Virus record (IMG/VR): IMGVR_UViG_3300046787_000130 | Coordinates: 62,001-126,000 of that record | Origin: a virus | Strand: one strand, 5' to 3' | Length of the DNA stretch: 64,000 nt | Part shown: one piece after another, positions 9,338-18,532 of the stretch | Numbering within the stretch: position 1 is the stretch's first letter | How the letters are laid out: each line of letters begins with the position of its first letter | The notes under the pieces: generated by a model | Told to the model about the DNA's origin: nothing | Database searches by the model: none | Seen by the model: the letters and a program-made list of their open reading frames with translations, nothing else | Made by a program: the position numbers and the translations under genes

Positions 9338-11068
9338 ATGCCATTTCAAGTATCACCAGGCGTGAACGTAACCGAATATGACCTGACGTCATCCATTCCA
9401 TCTGCTGCTGGCACCTTTGGTGCTATTGCTGGTGAGTTTGACTGGGGTCCAGTAGGTATTGCTCAGCCTATTTCAAGCGAACTAAAACTTGTTGACCGTT
9501 TCGGTAAACCACCGTACTCGTCTTCAAGCAATACAATCACTGATTTCTTTACTGCCGCAAGTTTCTTGCAGTATTCAGGAAGTCTAATTGTATCTCGCGC
9601 TGCACACGGTCAGTCAAATAACGCTGTTTCAAATAACTGGACAGCAGCTGCCGCAACACCTCGCCAAGTAAAGAATTCTAGCGATTACATTGGTAATCCT
9701 ACAATTTCTGGCGGTGTATTTGCTGCTCGTTATCCAGGAACAGTGGGTAATAACCTACAAGTTTCTATGTTTGCAAATACCGTTACCGGTTCTCTTGCAA
9801 ATTGGGCATATGGTTCACTCTTTGATAAGGAACCAGGCACATCTGACTTTATCAAGTTAAATGTAAACACCAATGCTAATGACGAAGTTTACATTGCAGT
9901 TATTGACCGTACTGGTGCAATTTCTGGTGCAGCAAATACAGTTCTAGAGAAGTTTATTGCTTCAAAGGCAACTAATGCTCGTGACCCAAACAACAATAGC
10001 ATGTACTACAAGGACGTTCTATTGAACAAGTCCAAGTATGTATACATGGTTGGTCACCCAAGCAGTTCATACAAGGGCACATTTAGCGCCAATGCATGGG
10101 GTGTTGCTGCTAACTCAACATACATCTTTGCCGACCACGATAGCGCAAACACTTCGTATCCTCTAGCCAACGGTTCTTATGTTGCCGTAACTTCAGGTAA
10201 CGTAACTTCTGCTCTTGACATTCTAAATGACCCAACAGTAGACGTTTCTCTAATCATGACAAGCGCGCACTCTTCAGCTGTCGTACAGTATGCTATTAAT
10301 AGCGTTGCCGAATACCGTAAGGATTGCTTGGTATTTGCTTCGCCAACATACGCAAACTGCACATCAACTCAACCAGAAGTAGACATTCCTGCTTGGAGAA
10401 CTGCAATTGGCGCATACAGTTCATACGCTGTAATGGACTCTGGCTGGAAGTATATCTATGACAAGTATTACGACACCTATCGTTGGGTTCCGCTAAACGG
10501 CGACGTTGCCGGTATGTGCGCAAAGACCGACGCAGAAAGAGAGCCATGGTTCTCACCTGCTGGTCCAGTACGTGGTCAGGTAAAGAACATTGTCAAACTT
10601 GCCTATAATCCAGACAAGAGTGACCGCGACATTCTTTACAAGGCAGACATTAACCCTGTTGTATCTTTTAATGGTGAAGGTACTTACCTATATGGTGACA
10701 AGACAATGCTAGGTCGCGCAAGCGCATTTAGCCGTATCAATGTTCGCCGTCTGTTTATGATTCTAGAAAAGACAATCTCTCGTGCTGCTAAGGCAAGCCT
10801 CTTTGAGTTCAATGATGAATTTACACGCTCACAGTTTGTAAGCATTGTTGACCCATACTTGCGCTCCGTAATGGCAGGTCGCGGTATCTATGACTACCGT
10901 GTAATCTGCGATGAGAGAAACAATCCACCAGACCTCATTGACCGTAATGAGTTTGTTGGCGACATCTACATCAAGCCATCAAAGAGCATTAACTTCATCC
11001 AACTCAACTTCGTTGCTATCCGCACCGGAGTACAGTTTGAAGAAGTAATTGGTCGTGCAACAGTCTAA
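9338..11068 (+). CDS. 18: Tail sheath protein gp18
   Basis: Encodes 576 residues, shorter than T4 (659). The N-terminus M-P-F-Q-V-S-P-G-V-N-V-T-E-Y-D-L-T is diagnostic of gp18, as is the C-terminal F-V-G-D-I-Y-I-K-P-S-K-S-I-N-F-I-Q-L-N-F. It polymerises around the gp19 tube and contracts on infection. The GAGT-like ribosome-binding site in AGGAGT lies upstream. Codon use is biased to C-ending codons relative to neighbours, as expected for a highly expressed late gene. Confidence 0.97.
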   Translation: MPFQVSPGVNVTEYDLTSSIPSAAGTFGAIAGEFDWGPVGIAQPISSELKLVDRFGKPPYSSSSNTITDFFTAASFLQYSGSLIVSRAAHGQSNNAVSNNWTAAAATPRQVKNSSDYIGNPTISGGVFAARYPGTVGNNLQVSMFANTVTGSLANWAYGSLFDKEPGTSDFIKLNVNTNANDEVYIAVIDRTGAISGAANTVLEKFIASKATNARDPNNNSMYYKDVLLNKSKYVYMVGHPSSSYKGTFSANAWGVAANSTYIFADHDSANTSYPLANGSYVAVTSGNVTSALDILNDPTVDVSLIMTSAHSSAVVQYAINSVAEYRKDCLVFASPTYANCTSTQPEVDIPAWRTAIGAYSSYAVMDSGWKYIYDKYYDTYRWVPLNGDVAGMCAKTDAEREPWFSPAGPVRGQVKNIVKLAYNPDKSDRDILYKADINPVVSFNGEGTYLYGDKTMLGRASAFSRINVRRLFMILEKTISRAAKASLFEFNDEFTRSQFVSIVDPYLRSVMAGRGIYDYRVICDERNNPPDLIDRNEFVGDIYIKPSKSINFIQLNFVAIRTGVQFEEVIGRATV

Positions 11069-11071
11069 ATA
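11064..11071 (+). promoter_or_regulatory. Late promoter-like TCTAAATA
   Basis: CTAAATA core overlaps the gp18 TAA stop (11066-11068) and lies 24 bases before gp19. Confidence 0.6.
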
Positions 11072-11095
11072 ACCTTATAGGTTCAGGAGAATCAA

Positions 11096-11734
11096 ATGAG
11101 TTTTAATGTAGATGAATTTAGAAAAAATCTAAGATGGGATGGTGCGCGCCCAAATCTATTTGAAGTTGAGGTGCCGTTTATGGACGGCACCATCGACCGT
11201 TCATTCAGATTTATGTGTAAGGCAGCATCAATTCCTGGTTCAAACCTTGGTGTGGTAGAAGTACCATACTTCGGTCGTCAGGTTAAGGTTGCTGGTAACA
11301 GAACATATGATGAGTGGACTGTTACAATCATCAATGACGAAACCTTTGACTTGCGCAACAAGTTTGAAGAATGGCACAAGCGTCTAAATGCTCCAGTTGA
11401 GAATACCCGCGCTGCTCTTAATAGCCTGTTCTATACAAGAGATGCAAAGGTAACTCACTACCGCAAAAATGGCTCAGTCATCAAGACATATAGTCTAGTT
11501 GGCGCCTTCCCTTCAAACATTGCACCAATCGACCTAGATTGGGGTTCAAATGATACGATTGAAGAATTCACCGTAACATTTGCATACCAGTACTGGATTG
11601 ATAGCAAGTTGAGCAAGTCTACGGCTCCTGAACAGCGTCCGTCAAATCAGGAAGTTCCTCAGTCTAATGCTCTACCAGCTGGTCCGACAGGAGATACAAC
11701 TCTTGACGGTCTGACAGCAGCCACTACAGTCTAA
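11096..11734 (+). CDS. 19: Tail tube protein gp19
   Basis: Encodes 212 residues. Contains N-L-F-E-V-E-V-P-F, C-K-A-A-S-I-P-G-S-N-L-G-V-V-E-V-P-Y-F-G-R and Y-D-E-W-T-V-T-I-I-N-D, all conserved in T4 tail tube proteins. It stacks as hexamers inside the sheath. The C-terminal tail after about residue 178 is low-complexity (S-T-A-P-E-Q-R-P) and longer than in T4 (163 residues). Strong AGGAGA precedes the start, and a rho-independent terminator follows. Confidence 0.95.
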   Translation: MSFNVDEFRKNLRWDGARPNLFEVEVPFMDGTIDRSFRFMCKAASIPGSNLGVVEVPYFGRQVKVAGNRTYDEWTVTIINDETFDLRNKFEEWHKRLNAPVENTRAALNSLFYTRDAKVTHYRKNGSVIKTYSLVGAFPSNIAPIDLDWGSNDTIEEFTVTFAYQYWIDSKLSKSTAPEQRPSNQEVPQSNALPAGPTGDTTLDGLTAATTV

Positions 11735-11753
11735 TATATAATTAGACTTTGTT

Positions 11754-11780
11754 GAGGGGAGGGTTTTCCTCCCCTCTTTT
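11754..11780 (+). terminator. Rho-independent terminator after gp19
   Basis: Perfect 9-bp GC-rich stem (GAGGGGAGG / CCTCCCCTC), 5-base loop, then TTTT at 11777-11780. It separates the tail genes from the portal gene. Confidence 0.9.
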
Positions 11781-11794
11781 GATATGAGGTACAC

Positions 11795-13408
11795 ATGGCA
11801 GGATTCAATCTATTTGGCTTTGAACTGGTACGCAGTTCTGAATTAGAAAAAATTCAGCAGTCCCAGCAGCCACCAATCGCGCCCCCACTAAACGATGACG
11901 GTGCAATCAGCATTAATGCTAGTGCTGTTGGTGGATATTATGGCACATACTTAAATCTAGAAACAGCATTTAAAGATGAGAATGACCTCATCTCGCGTTA
12001 TCGTGCTATGGCTATGCAGCCTGAAATTGAACAAGCCGTTGATGAAGTAGTTAATGAAGCAATTGTTCATGATGAGAATGGTAAGTCTGTAGAAATTATC
12101 CTAGATGAACTACAGCAACCTGATACAATCAAAGAAATGATTCGTAACGAATTTAAAGAGGTACTGAAGTTATTGGACTTCGGTAATAGCGGCGCTGACA
12201 TATTCCGCCGCTGGTATGTTGATGGAAGATTGTTCTATCAAGTACAAATTAATAATGCAAACCCTAAACTTGGTGTAACTGGACTTGTGTACCTTGACCC
12301 ACGAAAGATTCGTAAGGTTCGTACAGTACAGAAGAGCAAAGACCCAAGAACAGGTATTGAGGTTGTTTCGGCTGATGAAGAGTTTTTCCTTTACAGCGAG
12401 AAGATTCTCAATACAAATAACAACATTGTAACCAATCCTATTGATGCTGCTCTAAAGATTGCTCCAGACGCAGTTGTTAACATCAATTCTGGTTTGATGG
12501 ATGTCACTAAGAATATTGTATTGTCTTATCTTCATAAGGCAATCAAGCCAATGAACCAGTTGCGTATGATTGAAGACGCAGTTGTCATCTATCGATTATC
12601 ACGTGCGCCAGAACGTCGAGTATTCTATATTGACGTTGGCAATCTGCCTAAGCAGAAAGCAGACCAGTATCTACAAAATGTTATGACAAAGTTTCGTAAC
12701 AAGATTGTATATGACTCGAATACTGGCGAAGTGCGCGATGACCGTCGCTTTATGTCGATGATTGAAGACTTCTGGTTGCCTCGTCGCGGTGAAGGTAAGT
12801 CAACTGAAATTACCACTCTGCCTCCTGGTCAGAACCTTGGTGAACTATCAGACGTCAAGTACTTTGAACAAAAACTATACAAGTCGCTTGGCGTACCTAT
12901 TTCACGTCTTGATTCATCAACAACGTCATTCTCTCTTGGTCGCACTAATGAGATTACTCGCGATGAATTAAGATTCTCTAAGTTTGTAGAGAGACTCCGC
13001 AATCGCTTCAGCACTATGTTTGATGAGTTGATGAAGCGTCAACTTGCTCTTAAGGGAATTGCTTCTCCTGAAGAGTGGGATGATATGAAGGAAAGCATTC
13101 ACTATGATTTCCTCAAAGACAATAACTTTGCTGAACTTAAGGACGCTGAACTCCTAACCAATCGTGTTTTGTTACTTAATAGCATGGTTCCTTTTGTTGG
13201 TTCATATTACTCAATGAATTGGGTCAAGAAGAATGTTCTACACTTGACTGAAGATGAAATTAAGCAGATGGACCAAGAGATGGTAGACGAACAAGAGAAG
13301 ATGGCGCAGATTAATCTAATGCAGCAAGCGCAAGCAGCTGCTCTAGGTGCTGCACCTACATCCGGTATAAATACAGGAAGCGCGCCAACTAGCGCACCAC
13401 CACAGTAA
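11795..13408 (+). CDS. 20: Portal vertex protein gp20
   Basis: Encodes 537 residues (T4 524). Shows the gp20 core: R-Y-R-A-M-A-M-Q-P-E-I-E-Q-A-V-D-E-V-V-N-E-A, then R-R-W-Y-V-D-G-R-L-F-Y, and D-D-R-R-F-M-S-M-I-E-D-F-W-L-P-R. The dodecameric portal nucleates prohead assembly and is the packaging channel. GAGG lies upstream. The C-terminal tail is rich in Gln and Ala. Confidence 0.97.
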   Translation: MAGFNLFGFELVRSSELEKIQQSQQPPIAPPLNDDGAISINASAVGGYYGTYLNLETAFKDENDLISRYRAMAMQPEIEQAVDEVVNEAIVHDENGKSVEIILDELQQPDTIKEMIRNEFKEVLKLLDFGNSGADIFRRWYVDGRLFYQVQINNANPKLGVTGLVYLDPRKIRKVRTVQKSKDPRTGIEVVSADEEFFLYSEKILNTNNNIVTNPIDAALKIAPDAVVNINSGLMDVTKNIVLSYLHKAIKPMNQLRMIEDAVVIYRLSRAPERRVFYIDVGNLPKQKADQYLQNVMTKFRNKIVYDSNTGEVRDDRRFMSMIEDFWLPRRGEGKSTEITTLPPGQNLGELSDVKYFEQKLYKSLGVPISRLDSSTTSFSLGRTNEITRDELRFSKFVERLRNRFSTMFDELMKRQLALKGIASPEEWDDMKESIHYDFLKDNNFAELKDAELLTNRVLLLNSMVPFVGSYYSMNWVKKNVLHLTEDEIKQMDQEMVDEQEKMAQINLMQQAQAAALGAAPTSGINTGSAPTSAPPQ

Positions 13409-13417
13409 GGAACTAGC

Positions 13418-13786
13418 ATGAACACTAGAGATTTAATTGATATGATTGCTGATGAAAATGCAGATGGTGCTAATGCTGCGTTTGAAGCATTGTTAAGTGC
13501 AAAACTAGCCGATTCAATTGACGTAAAGAAGATTGAAGTTGCTTCTGCTATGTTCAATGGTCCAGAATCTGTAGCGGAGTCAATGACTAATCGTCAACTT
13601 GTTGCTGCTCTGGGCGCCGACCAACAAGCCAAAACATCTCTTGACAAGATGAACAAGTATGGTGTTGAAAAACTTCCAATGCGCGATAGAACCAATCTAA
13701 TGAAGATTCTTCCCTCATTGCTAAGAGCCAATCAGAAAGTTCTGCCTACAAGTTCAGTGCGCAAAGCACTCAAGGTCGCAGAATAA
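13418..13786 (+). CDS. Putative prohead core protein (gp67-like)
   Basis: Encodes 122 residues. The helical N-terminus (T-R-D-L-I-D-M-I-A-D, then A-F-E-A-L-L-S-A-K-L-A-D-S-I-D and A-S-A-M-F) resembles short prohead-core proteins placed between portal and protease in aquatic T4-like phages. It lies exactly in the T4 gp67/gp68 position. The function as a minor scaffold component is inferred from position and helix pattern. It overlaps the next gene at TAATG. Confidence 0.55.
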   Translation: MNTRDLIDMIADENADGANAAFEALLSAKLADSIDVKKIEVASAMFNGPESVAESMTNRQLVAALGADQQAKTSLDKMNKYGVEKLPMRDRTNLMKILPSLLRANQKVLPTSSVRKALKVAE

Positions 13787-14238
13787 TGGATTTTAAAGAG
13801 TTACGCGAACAACTAACTGAAGGACAAGATGTAGCAAATCCTGCTGCAATGCTAGTTCTGAAGAGAAGAGGAATCAGAGTATTTCCTGATGGTCAACGTG
13901 TTGCTCTGTATACTAACGACAAGTATAACCTAACATTTATGGTGCCATATGGTAAGGGTGTTGAACACAACACTGTTATCAATCCAGTTCCAACTAATGA
14001 AGCGTTTGTTAATGTAATGGGTAGATTGGCTTCTGCTGTTGCTAATATTCCTAAGAATCTTGCTGCAAAAAAGCAGGCTGAATTAAAAGCAGCTGCTGAT
14101 AAGGCTAAAGCCGACAGAGAGAAAGCATCTCAACAGCATAAAGCAAGGCGCCAAAGACAACTTAAGAGAGCAGTACAGAATCGCAGAAAGCGTCAAGTTG
14201 CTGCGATTGTAGCCGCACGGAGTGGTAACCAACCATGA
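13786..14238 (+). CDS. Small core-region protein with basic tail
   Basis: Encodes 150 residues. The N-terminal half is a compact domain (R-R-G-I-R-V-F-P-D-G-Q-R-V-A-L-Y). The C-terminal 60 residues are Lys/Arg/Ala-rich and probably helical and DNA- or scaffold-binding. Near its N-terminus is Q-L-T-E-G, which fits the gp21 prohead-protease rule (hydrophobic-x-Glu, cut before a small residue). It could therefore be a core protein that is processed and packaged. No named family is recognised. Confidence 0.6.
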   Translation: MDFKELREQLTEGQDVANPAAMLVLKRRGIRVFPDGQRVALYTNDKYNLTFMVPYGKGVEHNTVINPVPTNEAFVNVMGRLASAVANIPKNLAAKKQAELKAAADKAKADREKASQQHKARRQRQLKRAVQNRRKRQVAAIVAARSGNQP

Positions 14239-14513
14239 ACGAAGAAGCAATCATAGAATCATTTCTATCTGAAGCAAGAGTGCGTGTTGTCAAGGCTAGA
14301 ATTCGTGGCGGCAAGGTTCAACGTCGCAAGAAAGTATCTAATGTTGCTGGTTACAAGATTGCTGGTGGCAAACTACAACGCATGTCTGCTGCTGAAAAGA
14401 TGAAGAGAAAGCGTGCTGGTAAGGTTGCTGCTCGCAAGAGTAAGTCCAAGCAGGCTAGAGCAATGCTTAAGCGTAAGCGTTCACTACAAAAAAGAAAATC
14501 ACTAGGACTATAA
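14235..14513 (+). CDS. Basic prohead core protein (gp68-like)
   Basis: Encodes 92 residues, extremely rich in Lys and Arg. Begins M-N-E-E-A-I-I-E-S-F-L-S-E-A-R-V; F-L-S-E followed by A is a good gp21-type cleavage site. The rest contains S-A-A-E-K-M-K-R-K-R-A-G-K and S-K-Q-A-R-A-M-L-K-R, like the small basic gene before the protease in aquatic T4-like phages. Probable role is scaffold/core or a DNA-condensing internal protein. ATGA overlap with the gene before. Confidence 0.6.
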   Translation: MNEEAIIESFLSEARVRVVKARIRGGKVQRRKKVSNVAGYKIAGGKLQRMSAAEKMKRKRAGKVAARKSKSKQARAMLKRKRSLQKRKSLGL

Positions 14514-14516
14514 GCC

Positions 14517-15161
14517 ATGAAACTAATCACGGAAATGCTAGACCAAGTTCAGTACATTACTGAAGAAAAGAATGGTGTTAAGTCTCTGTTCATTCAGGGT
14601 CCATTCCTAGTTGCTGAGACAAAGAACAAAAACGGTCGCGTATATCAAGCAGATATTATGGACCGCGAAGTAAATCGTTACATGGAAGAATACGTTGGTA
14701 AGAACCGCGCATTTGGTGAACTTGGACATCCAGATGGTCCTTCTATCAACCTAGATAGAGTATCACATCTAATTACTGGTCTTCAGCGTGAAGGCAATAT
14801 CTGGATTGGTAAAGCAAAGATTCTAGAAACTCCAATGGGTAAGATTGCTAAGAGCCTTATGGAAGGTGGCGCAACCCTTGGTGTTTCTTCAAGAGGTATG
14901 GGTTCACTCAAAGAAGTAAATGGAGTGAATGTAGTACAAGATGACTTTTATCTAGCCACAGCGGCTGATATTGTTGCCGACCCTTCTGCTCCTGGAGCAT
15001 TCGTACAAGGCATTATGGAAGGTAAAGAGTGGGTATGGGATAATGGTATCGTGAAAGAAGTGAATGTAGTAGAAATGTACGAAGAAATTAAGATGGCAAA
15101 GCAAAAGCAAATTGAGGAAGTGTCTCTCAAGATATTTGAGAATTTCCTCTCCAAACTTTAA
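14517..15161 (+). CDS. 21: Prohead core protease gp21
   Basis: Encodes 214 residues (T4 212). Contains the conserved F-G-E-L-G-H-P segment with the catalytic His (about residue 72) and G-V-S-S-R-G with the catalytic Ser (about 126). It is a U9/herpesvirus-like assembly protease. It cleaves scaffold, core and capsid proteins after hydrophobic-x-Glu during head maturation. A possible self-cleavage site is Y-I-T-E near residue 16. Confidence 0.95.
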   Translation: MKLITEMLDQVQYITEEKNGVKSLFIQGPFLVAETKNKNGRVYQADIMDREVNRYMEEYVGKNRAFGELGHPDGPSINLDRVSHLITGLQREGNIWIGKAKILETPMGKIAKSLMEGGATLGVSSRGMGSLKEVNGVNVVQDDFYLATAADIVADPSAPGAFVQGIMEGKEWVWDNGIVKEVNVVEMYEEIKMAKQKQIEEVSLKIFENFLSKL

Positions 15162-15165
15162 AATT

Positions 15166-15173
15166 TATAAATA
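15166..15173 (+). promoter_or_regulatory. Late promoter TATAAATA
   Basis: Perfect TATAAATA just after gp21 and 26 bases before gp22. Confidence 0.75.
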
Positions 15174-15199
15174 AGAATAATCTCTACAGGAGTTTTCAA

Positions 15200-16459
15200 A
15201 TGGGTAAGACATTAGCAGAATCTGCCGCTGAAATTCTAGCCGCATCTGTTGGCAAAAATCAAGAGCCAACAAAGAAGTTGCCTGGCGAAGCAAATGACCT
15301 CGGCGGCGCAACAACAGAAAATCCTGGTGCTGAAGGCGTAGGCAAGAAAGCCTCTGCTGTAAATTCAGAAGCACCTAAGCCAGCCGCCAAGGGTGATGCT
15401 AAGTCAGCAAAGACCCCAAATATGGCTGAAGAAACTTCAGAAGAAGGTGTCAATCTAGAAGACCTTTCTGAAGAAGAACTAGATGAACTTCTAGCATCTC
15501 TATCAGAAGAAGAGATGGCAGAACTAGAAGCATCTCTAGAAGTCTCTGATGAAGACGCAATTAATGAACTTTCTGAAGAAGAACTAGATGAACTTCTAGC
15601 ATCTCTATCAGAAGAAGAGATTGCTGCTCTGGAAGAAGAGATGAAGGAAATGGAAGAGCCTAAGAGCAAGAAGAGCAAAAAGGCAATGCCTACTGCTGAA
15701 GCAATTGACGTCAAGGAATTGGTAAAGGCAAACATGGTCTCCATGAAGGAAGACGTTGATGCCCTATTCAATGGCGAATCGCTATCAGAAGAGTTCCGCA
15801 CAAAGGCAACAACAATCTTTGAAGCAGCTGTACAGGCTCGTGTAGAAGCAGTTGTCGCAACTGTTGTTGCTAAGAACAATGACTACCTATCTGAAGCATC
15901 TGACGCACTACGCGACAATCTTGCAGAACAGGTTGATAGTTACCTAAACTATGTTGTTGAAGAGTGGATGACAGCAAACCAAGTAGCCGTTGAATCTGGT
16001 CTACGTGGCGAGATTGCTGAAGGCTTTATCAAGGGTCTTAAGGGTCTATTTGCTGAACACTACATTGAAGTTCCGGAAGACAAGATTGACCTTGTTGATG
16101 AACTAGCAACAACAGTTAATACTCTAGAAAATGACCTAGCAGAAGAAGTTGCTGCTAAGGCTGTTCTCCAGAAGTCATTAAACGAATCAAAGGCTCAGGA
16201 AGCACTCCGCAAGATTTGCGAAGGTCTAACTGAGGTACAAATTCAGAAGATTAAGACACTCGCAGAGGGCGTCGAATTCACCACAGCAGGTGAGTACACT
16301 GAGAAACTCACGGTAATCCGTGAAAACTACTTCCCAACAAAGAATGCTAAGAGCGAGGCTCCAGCTGCTATTGTTGAGACAGCAGATGCATCTGCTGAAA
16401 ACGTCGCACCAAGAATGGACTTGTACGTCAAGGCAATTACCAAGACACTACCAGTCTAA
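15200..16459 (+). CDS. 22: Prohead core scaffolding protein gp22
   Basis: Encodes 419 residues, much longer than T4 gp22 (269). The C-terminal two thirds are helical scaffold. The first third adds a strongly acidic region (about 80-155) with two copies of L-S-E-E-E-L-D-E-L-L-A-S-L-S-E-E-E. It should be the main internal scaffold around which gp23 assembles and then be degraded by gp21. AGGAG lies before the start. The acidic insertion might mimic DNA charge or bind the very basic core proteins encoded just upstream. Confidence 0.85.
   Translation: MGKTLAESAAEILAASVGKNQEPTKKLPGEANDLGGATTENPGAEGVGKKASAVNSEAPKPAAKGDAKSAKTPNMAEETSEEGVNLEDLSEEELDELLASLSEEEMAELEASLEVSDEDAINELSEEELDELLASLSEEEIAALEEEMKEMEEPKSKKSKKAMPTAEAIDVKELVKANMVSMKEDVDALFNGESLSEEFRTKATTIFEAAVQARVEAVVATVVAKNNDYLSEASDALRDNLAEQVDSYLNYVVEEWMTANQVAVESGLRGEIAEGFIKGLKGLFAEHYIEVPEDKIDLVDELATTVNTLENDLAEEVAAKAVLQKSLNESKAQEALRKICEGLTEVQIQKIKTLAEGVEFTTAGEYTEKLTVIRENYFPTKNAKSEAPAAIVETADASAENVAPRMDLYVKAITKTLPV
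15464..15621 (+). repeat. 53-bp perfect direct repeat in gp22
   Basis: Bases 15464-15516 and 15569-15621 are identical, offset by 105 bases (35 codons), so the repeat keeps frame and duplicates an acidic helix. The identity at third codon positions indicates a recent duplication. Confidence 0.9.
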
Positions 16460-16485
16460 TTTAAATTTTAACGGAGATTAACCAA

Positions 16486-17826
16486 ATGTATCTATCAGAA
16501 ACTCATGGTAAGAAGTGGGCTCCAGTATTGGACCACTCTGACCTACCTGCAATTAAAGACCCATACAAGCGTGCAGTTACAGCTGTTGTTCTTGAGAACC
16601 AAGAGCGCGCAATTATGGAAGATGCGCAGAATATGCGTAATCTTTTCGAAGCAACACCTGTTAACGTTGCTCCAACATCACCAACAAGCGGCAACCTTCA
16701 GGGTTTTGACCCAATTCTAATCGGATTGGTCCGTCGCGCACTTCCAAACCTAATGGCATACGACATCTGCGGCGTTCAGCCAATGACTGGTCCAACAGGT
16801 TTGATTTTCGCAATGCGCACACGTTACTCTGCACCAAACGGTACAGAAGCATTCTACGGCGAAGCAAATACCACATTCTCTGGTAATACTGCTACTGCTC
16901 TAACTGCTAACGTTGACGTTGCTCTAGATGTTGGTACACCAAGCGGTAACATTGCTCGCTTTGGCACAGCAAACACCGGCGTACCTATTTCAACGGCAGT
17001 TGGTGAAACCCTCGGTCTAGCAAACATGGCATTCTCAATTGAGCGTGTATCTGTAACTGCTCAGACACGTGGTCTACAGGCTTCCTACACAATGGAACTT
17101 GCACAAGACCTCAAGGCAATCCACGGTCTAGACGCAGAAACAGAGTTGACAAACATTTTGTCAACTGAAATTCTTGCTGAAATCAATCGTGAAGTTGTCC
17201 GTACAGTCTATGCAACTGCAAACGTTGGCGTTGTTGGCGTAAGCACAGCATCAATCAACGTAGCAAACGCTGGTACAGTCTCTGACGGTCTATCAGGTCG
17301 TTGGCAGGTAGAAAAGTACAAGGGTCTATTGTTCCAGATTGAACGTGCTGCTAACAAGATTGCTAAGGATACCCGTCGCGGTAAGGGCAACATGCTAATC
17401 GTCTCTACAGACGTAGCATCTGCACTTGCAATGTCAGGTCTTCTTGACTATAACTCAGCATTGTCTGGCAACACAAACCTAAATGTTGACGACACTGGCA
17501 ACACCTTTGCAGGTATGCTATTCGGTCGCATCAAGGTCTACGTTGACCCATACTCAGTAACAGGCAGCGACTTCGTTGTTGTTGGTTATAAGGGTACAAA
17601 TCCTTACGATGCTGGTCTATTCTACTGCCCATATGTACCTCTACAGATGGTCCGTGCAATCGACCCAGACAACTATCAGCCAAAGGTTGGATTCAAGACT
17701 CGCTACGGCATGGTCGCAAATCCATTCGCAGGTGGCACAAATACGGCTCTCGCTGGTGCAATTACAACAAACACCAACGTTTACTACCGTAAGTTTGCTA
17801 TCTACAACCTAACATCAACTCCTTAA
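16486..17826 (+). CDS. 23: Major capsid protein gp23
   Basis: Encodes 446 residues (T4 521). Contains F-D-P-I-L-I-G-L-V-R-R-A-L-P-N-L-M-A-Y-D-I-C-G-V-Q-P-M-T-G-P-T-G, a gp23 signature, and Y-G-E-A-N-T. A probable gp21 cleavage site is L-F-E followed by A-T-P at residue 55, giving a mature protein of about 391 residues. ACGGAG lies before the start. Codon use is strongly biased, as for a very highly expressed gene. A T-rich TTTAAATT at about 16460 may be a degenerate late promoter. Confidence 0.97.
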   Translation: MYLSETHGKKWAPVLDHSDLPAIKDPYKRAVTAVVLENQERAIMEDAQNMRNLFEATPVNVAPTSPTSGNLQGFDPILIGLVRRALPNLMAYDICGVQPMTGPTGLIFAMRTRYSAPNGTEAFYGEANTTFSGNTATALTANVDVALDVGTPSGNIARFGTANTGVPISTAVGETLGLANMAFSIERVSVTAQTRGLQASYTMELAQDLKAIHGLDAETELTNILSTEILAEINREVVRTVYATANVGVVGVSTASINVANAGTVSDGLSGRWQVEKYKGLLFQIERAANKIAKDTRRGKGNMLIVSTDVASALAMSGLLDYNSALSGNTNLNVDDTGNTFAGMLFGRIKVYVDPYSVTGSDFVVVGYKGTNPYDAGLFYCPYVPLQMVRAIDPDNYQPKVGFKTRYGMVANPFAGGTNTALAGAITTNTNVYYRKFAIYNLTSTP

Positions 17827-17881
17827 TAGGGTTTGATGCTGGTAATTTGAAGCGACAGACTACAATAATAATAGTCGAATT

Positions 17882-17910
17882 GAGGGGGCTGAAAAGCCCC
17901 CTCTTTTTTT
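17882..17910 (+). terminator. Rho-independent terminator after gp23
   Basis: Perfect 9-bp stem GAGGGGGCT / AGCCCCCTC with GAAA tetraloop, followed by seven T. Confidence 0.95.
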
Positions 17911-17912
17911 AT

Positions 17913-17920
17913 CCTAAATA
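17913..17920 (+). promoter_or_regulatory. Late promoter-like CCTAAATA
   Basis: CTAAATA core directly after the gp23 terminator and 16 bases before the next ATG, with AGGAGG between. It would restart late transcription after termination. Confidence 0.6.
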
Positions 17921-17936
17921 AAGCAGGAGGACTACC

Positions 17937-18479
17937 ATGACAATTATCAACAGAAATCCTACAAACAAAGACTTGTTGCAGACTACCAAGTTTATGCTGA
18001 CTTTTAGTCGGCTACCTAACTTGTCTTTCTTCTGTCAATCTGCTAATCTTCCTGGCGTATCCCTAAGTGAAGTTCCTTTCAATACACCATTTATTGATTT
18101 GTATGTTCCTGGTGAGAAACTAGCCTATGATATGTTTAACACTACATTTCTTGTAGATGAAGATATCAGTGGCTGGAAACAAATTCACGATTGGATTCGT
18201 GCAATGACCTTCCCAGTTGAATTTAAAGAGTACATGAACCGCGAAAGCCTCTCTGCTGTATCTAATCTGAGAATGAACTCCAGTTTGCCACCGCAGTACT
18301 CAGATGCTATCCTTACAATCTATACAAACAAGAACAATGCAAATTTCAGAGTGCATTTTAAAAACTTGTTTCCTGTAACTCTTGGCAGCATCCTTTTCAA
18401 TACATCAGACAATGCTGAATACATTGCTACATCTGATGTATCATTCCGCTTTGACTACTATGAGATTGAAAAGATTTGA
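17937..18479 (+). CDS. Tail tube-fold protein after gp23 (gp3-like tail completion or gp19 paralogue)
   Basis: Encodes 180 residues. F-F-C-Q-S-A-N-L-P-G-V-S-L-S-E-V-P followed by V-P-G-E-K-L-A-Y-D and F-L-V-D-E-D-I-S-G-W is the T4 gp19-family signature. It is clearly distinct from the main tube gene at 11096. In aquatic T4-like phages a gene here is commonly labelled gp3 (tail completion and sheath stabiliser). A tube terminator or baseplate tube-initiator role (gp48/54-like) is also possible. Confidence 0.75.
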   Translation: MTIINRNPTNKDLLQTTKFMLTFSRLPNLSFFCQSANLPGVSLSEVPFNTPFIDLYVPGEKLAYDMFNTTFLVDEDISGWKQIHDWIRAMTFPVEFKEYMNRESLSAVSNLRMNSSLPPQYSDAILTIYTNKNNANFRVHFKNLFPVTLGSILFNTSDNAEYIATSDVSFRFDYYEIEKI

Positions 18480-18504
18480 CTTTTGAAGTTAGATAGGATA
18501 TACT
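18476..18504 (+). promoter_or_regulatory. Sigma70-type promoter for uvsY-uvsW
   Basis: TTGACT (18476-18481), 17-base spacer, TATACT (18499-18504). It is an early-type promoter for the host polymerase and marks the switch from the late structural block to the recombination genes. Confidence 0.8.
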
Positions 18505-18532
18505 ATCCTGTCTCTCTTTATAATGGTGATGT

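Noticed and set aside
15259-15879. Long Ser-rich antisense ORF of 206 residues
   Set aside because: It is the complement of the GAA-rich acidic region of gp22; no ribosome-binding site and low-complexity product.
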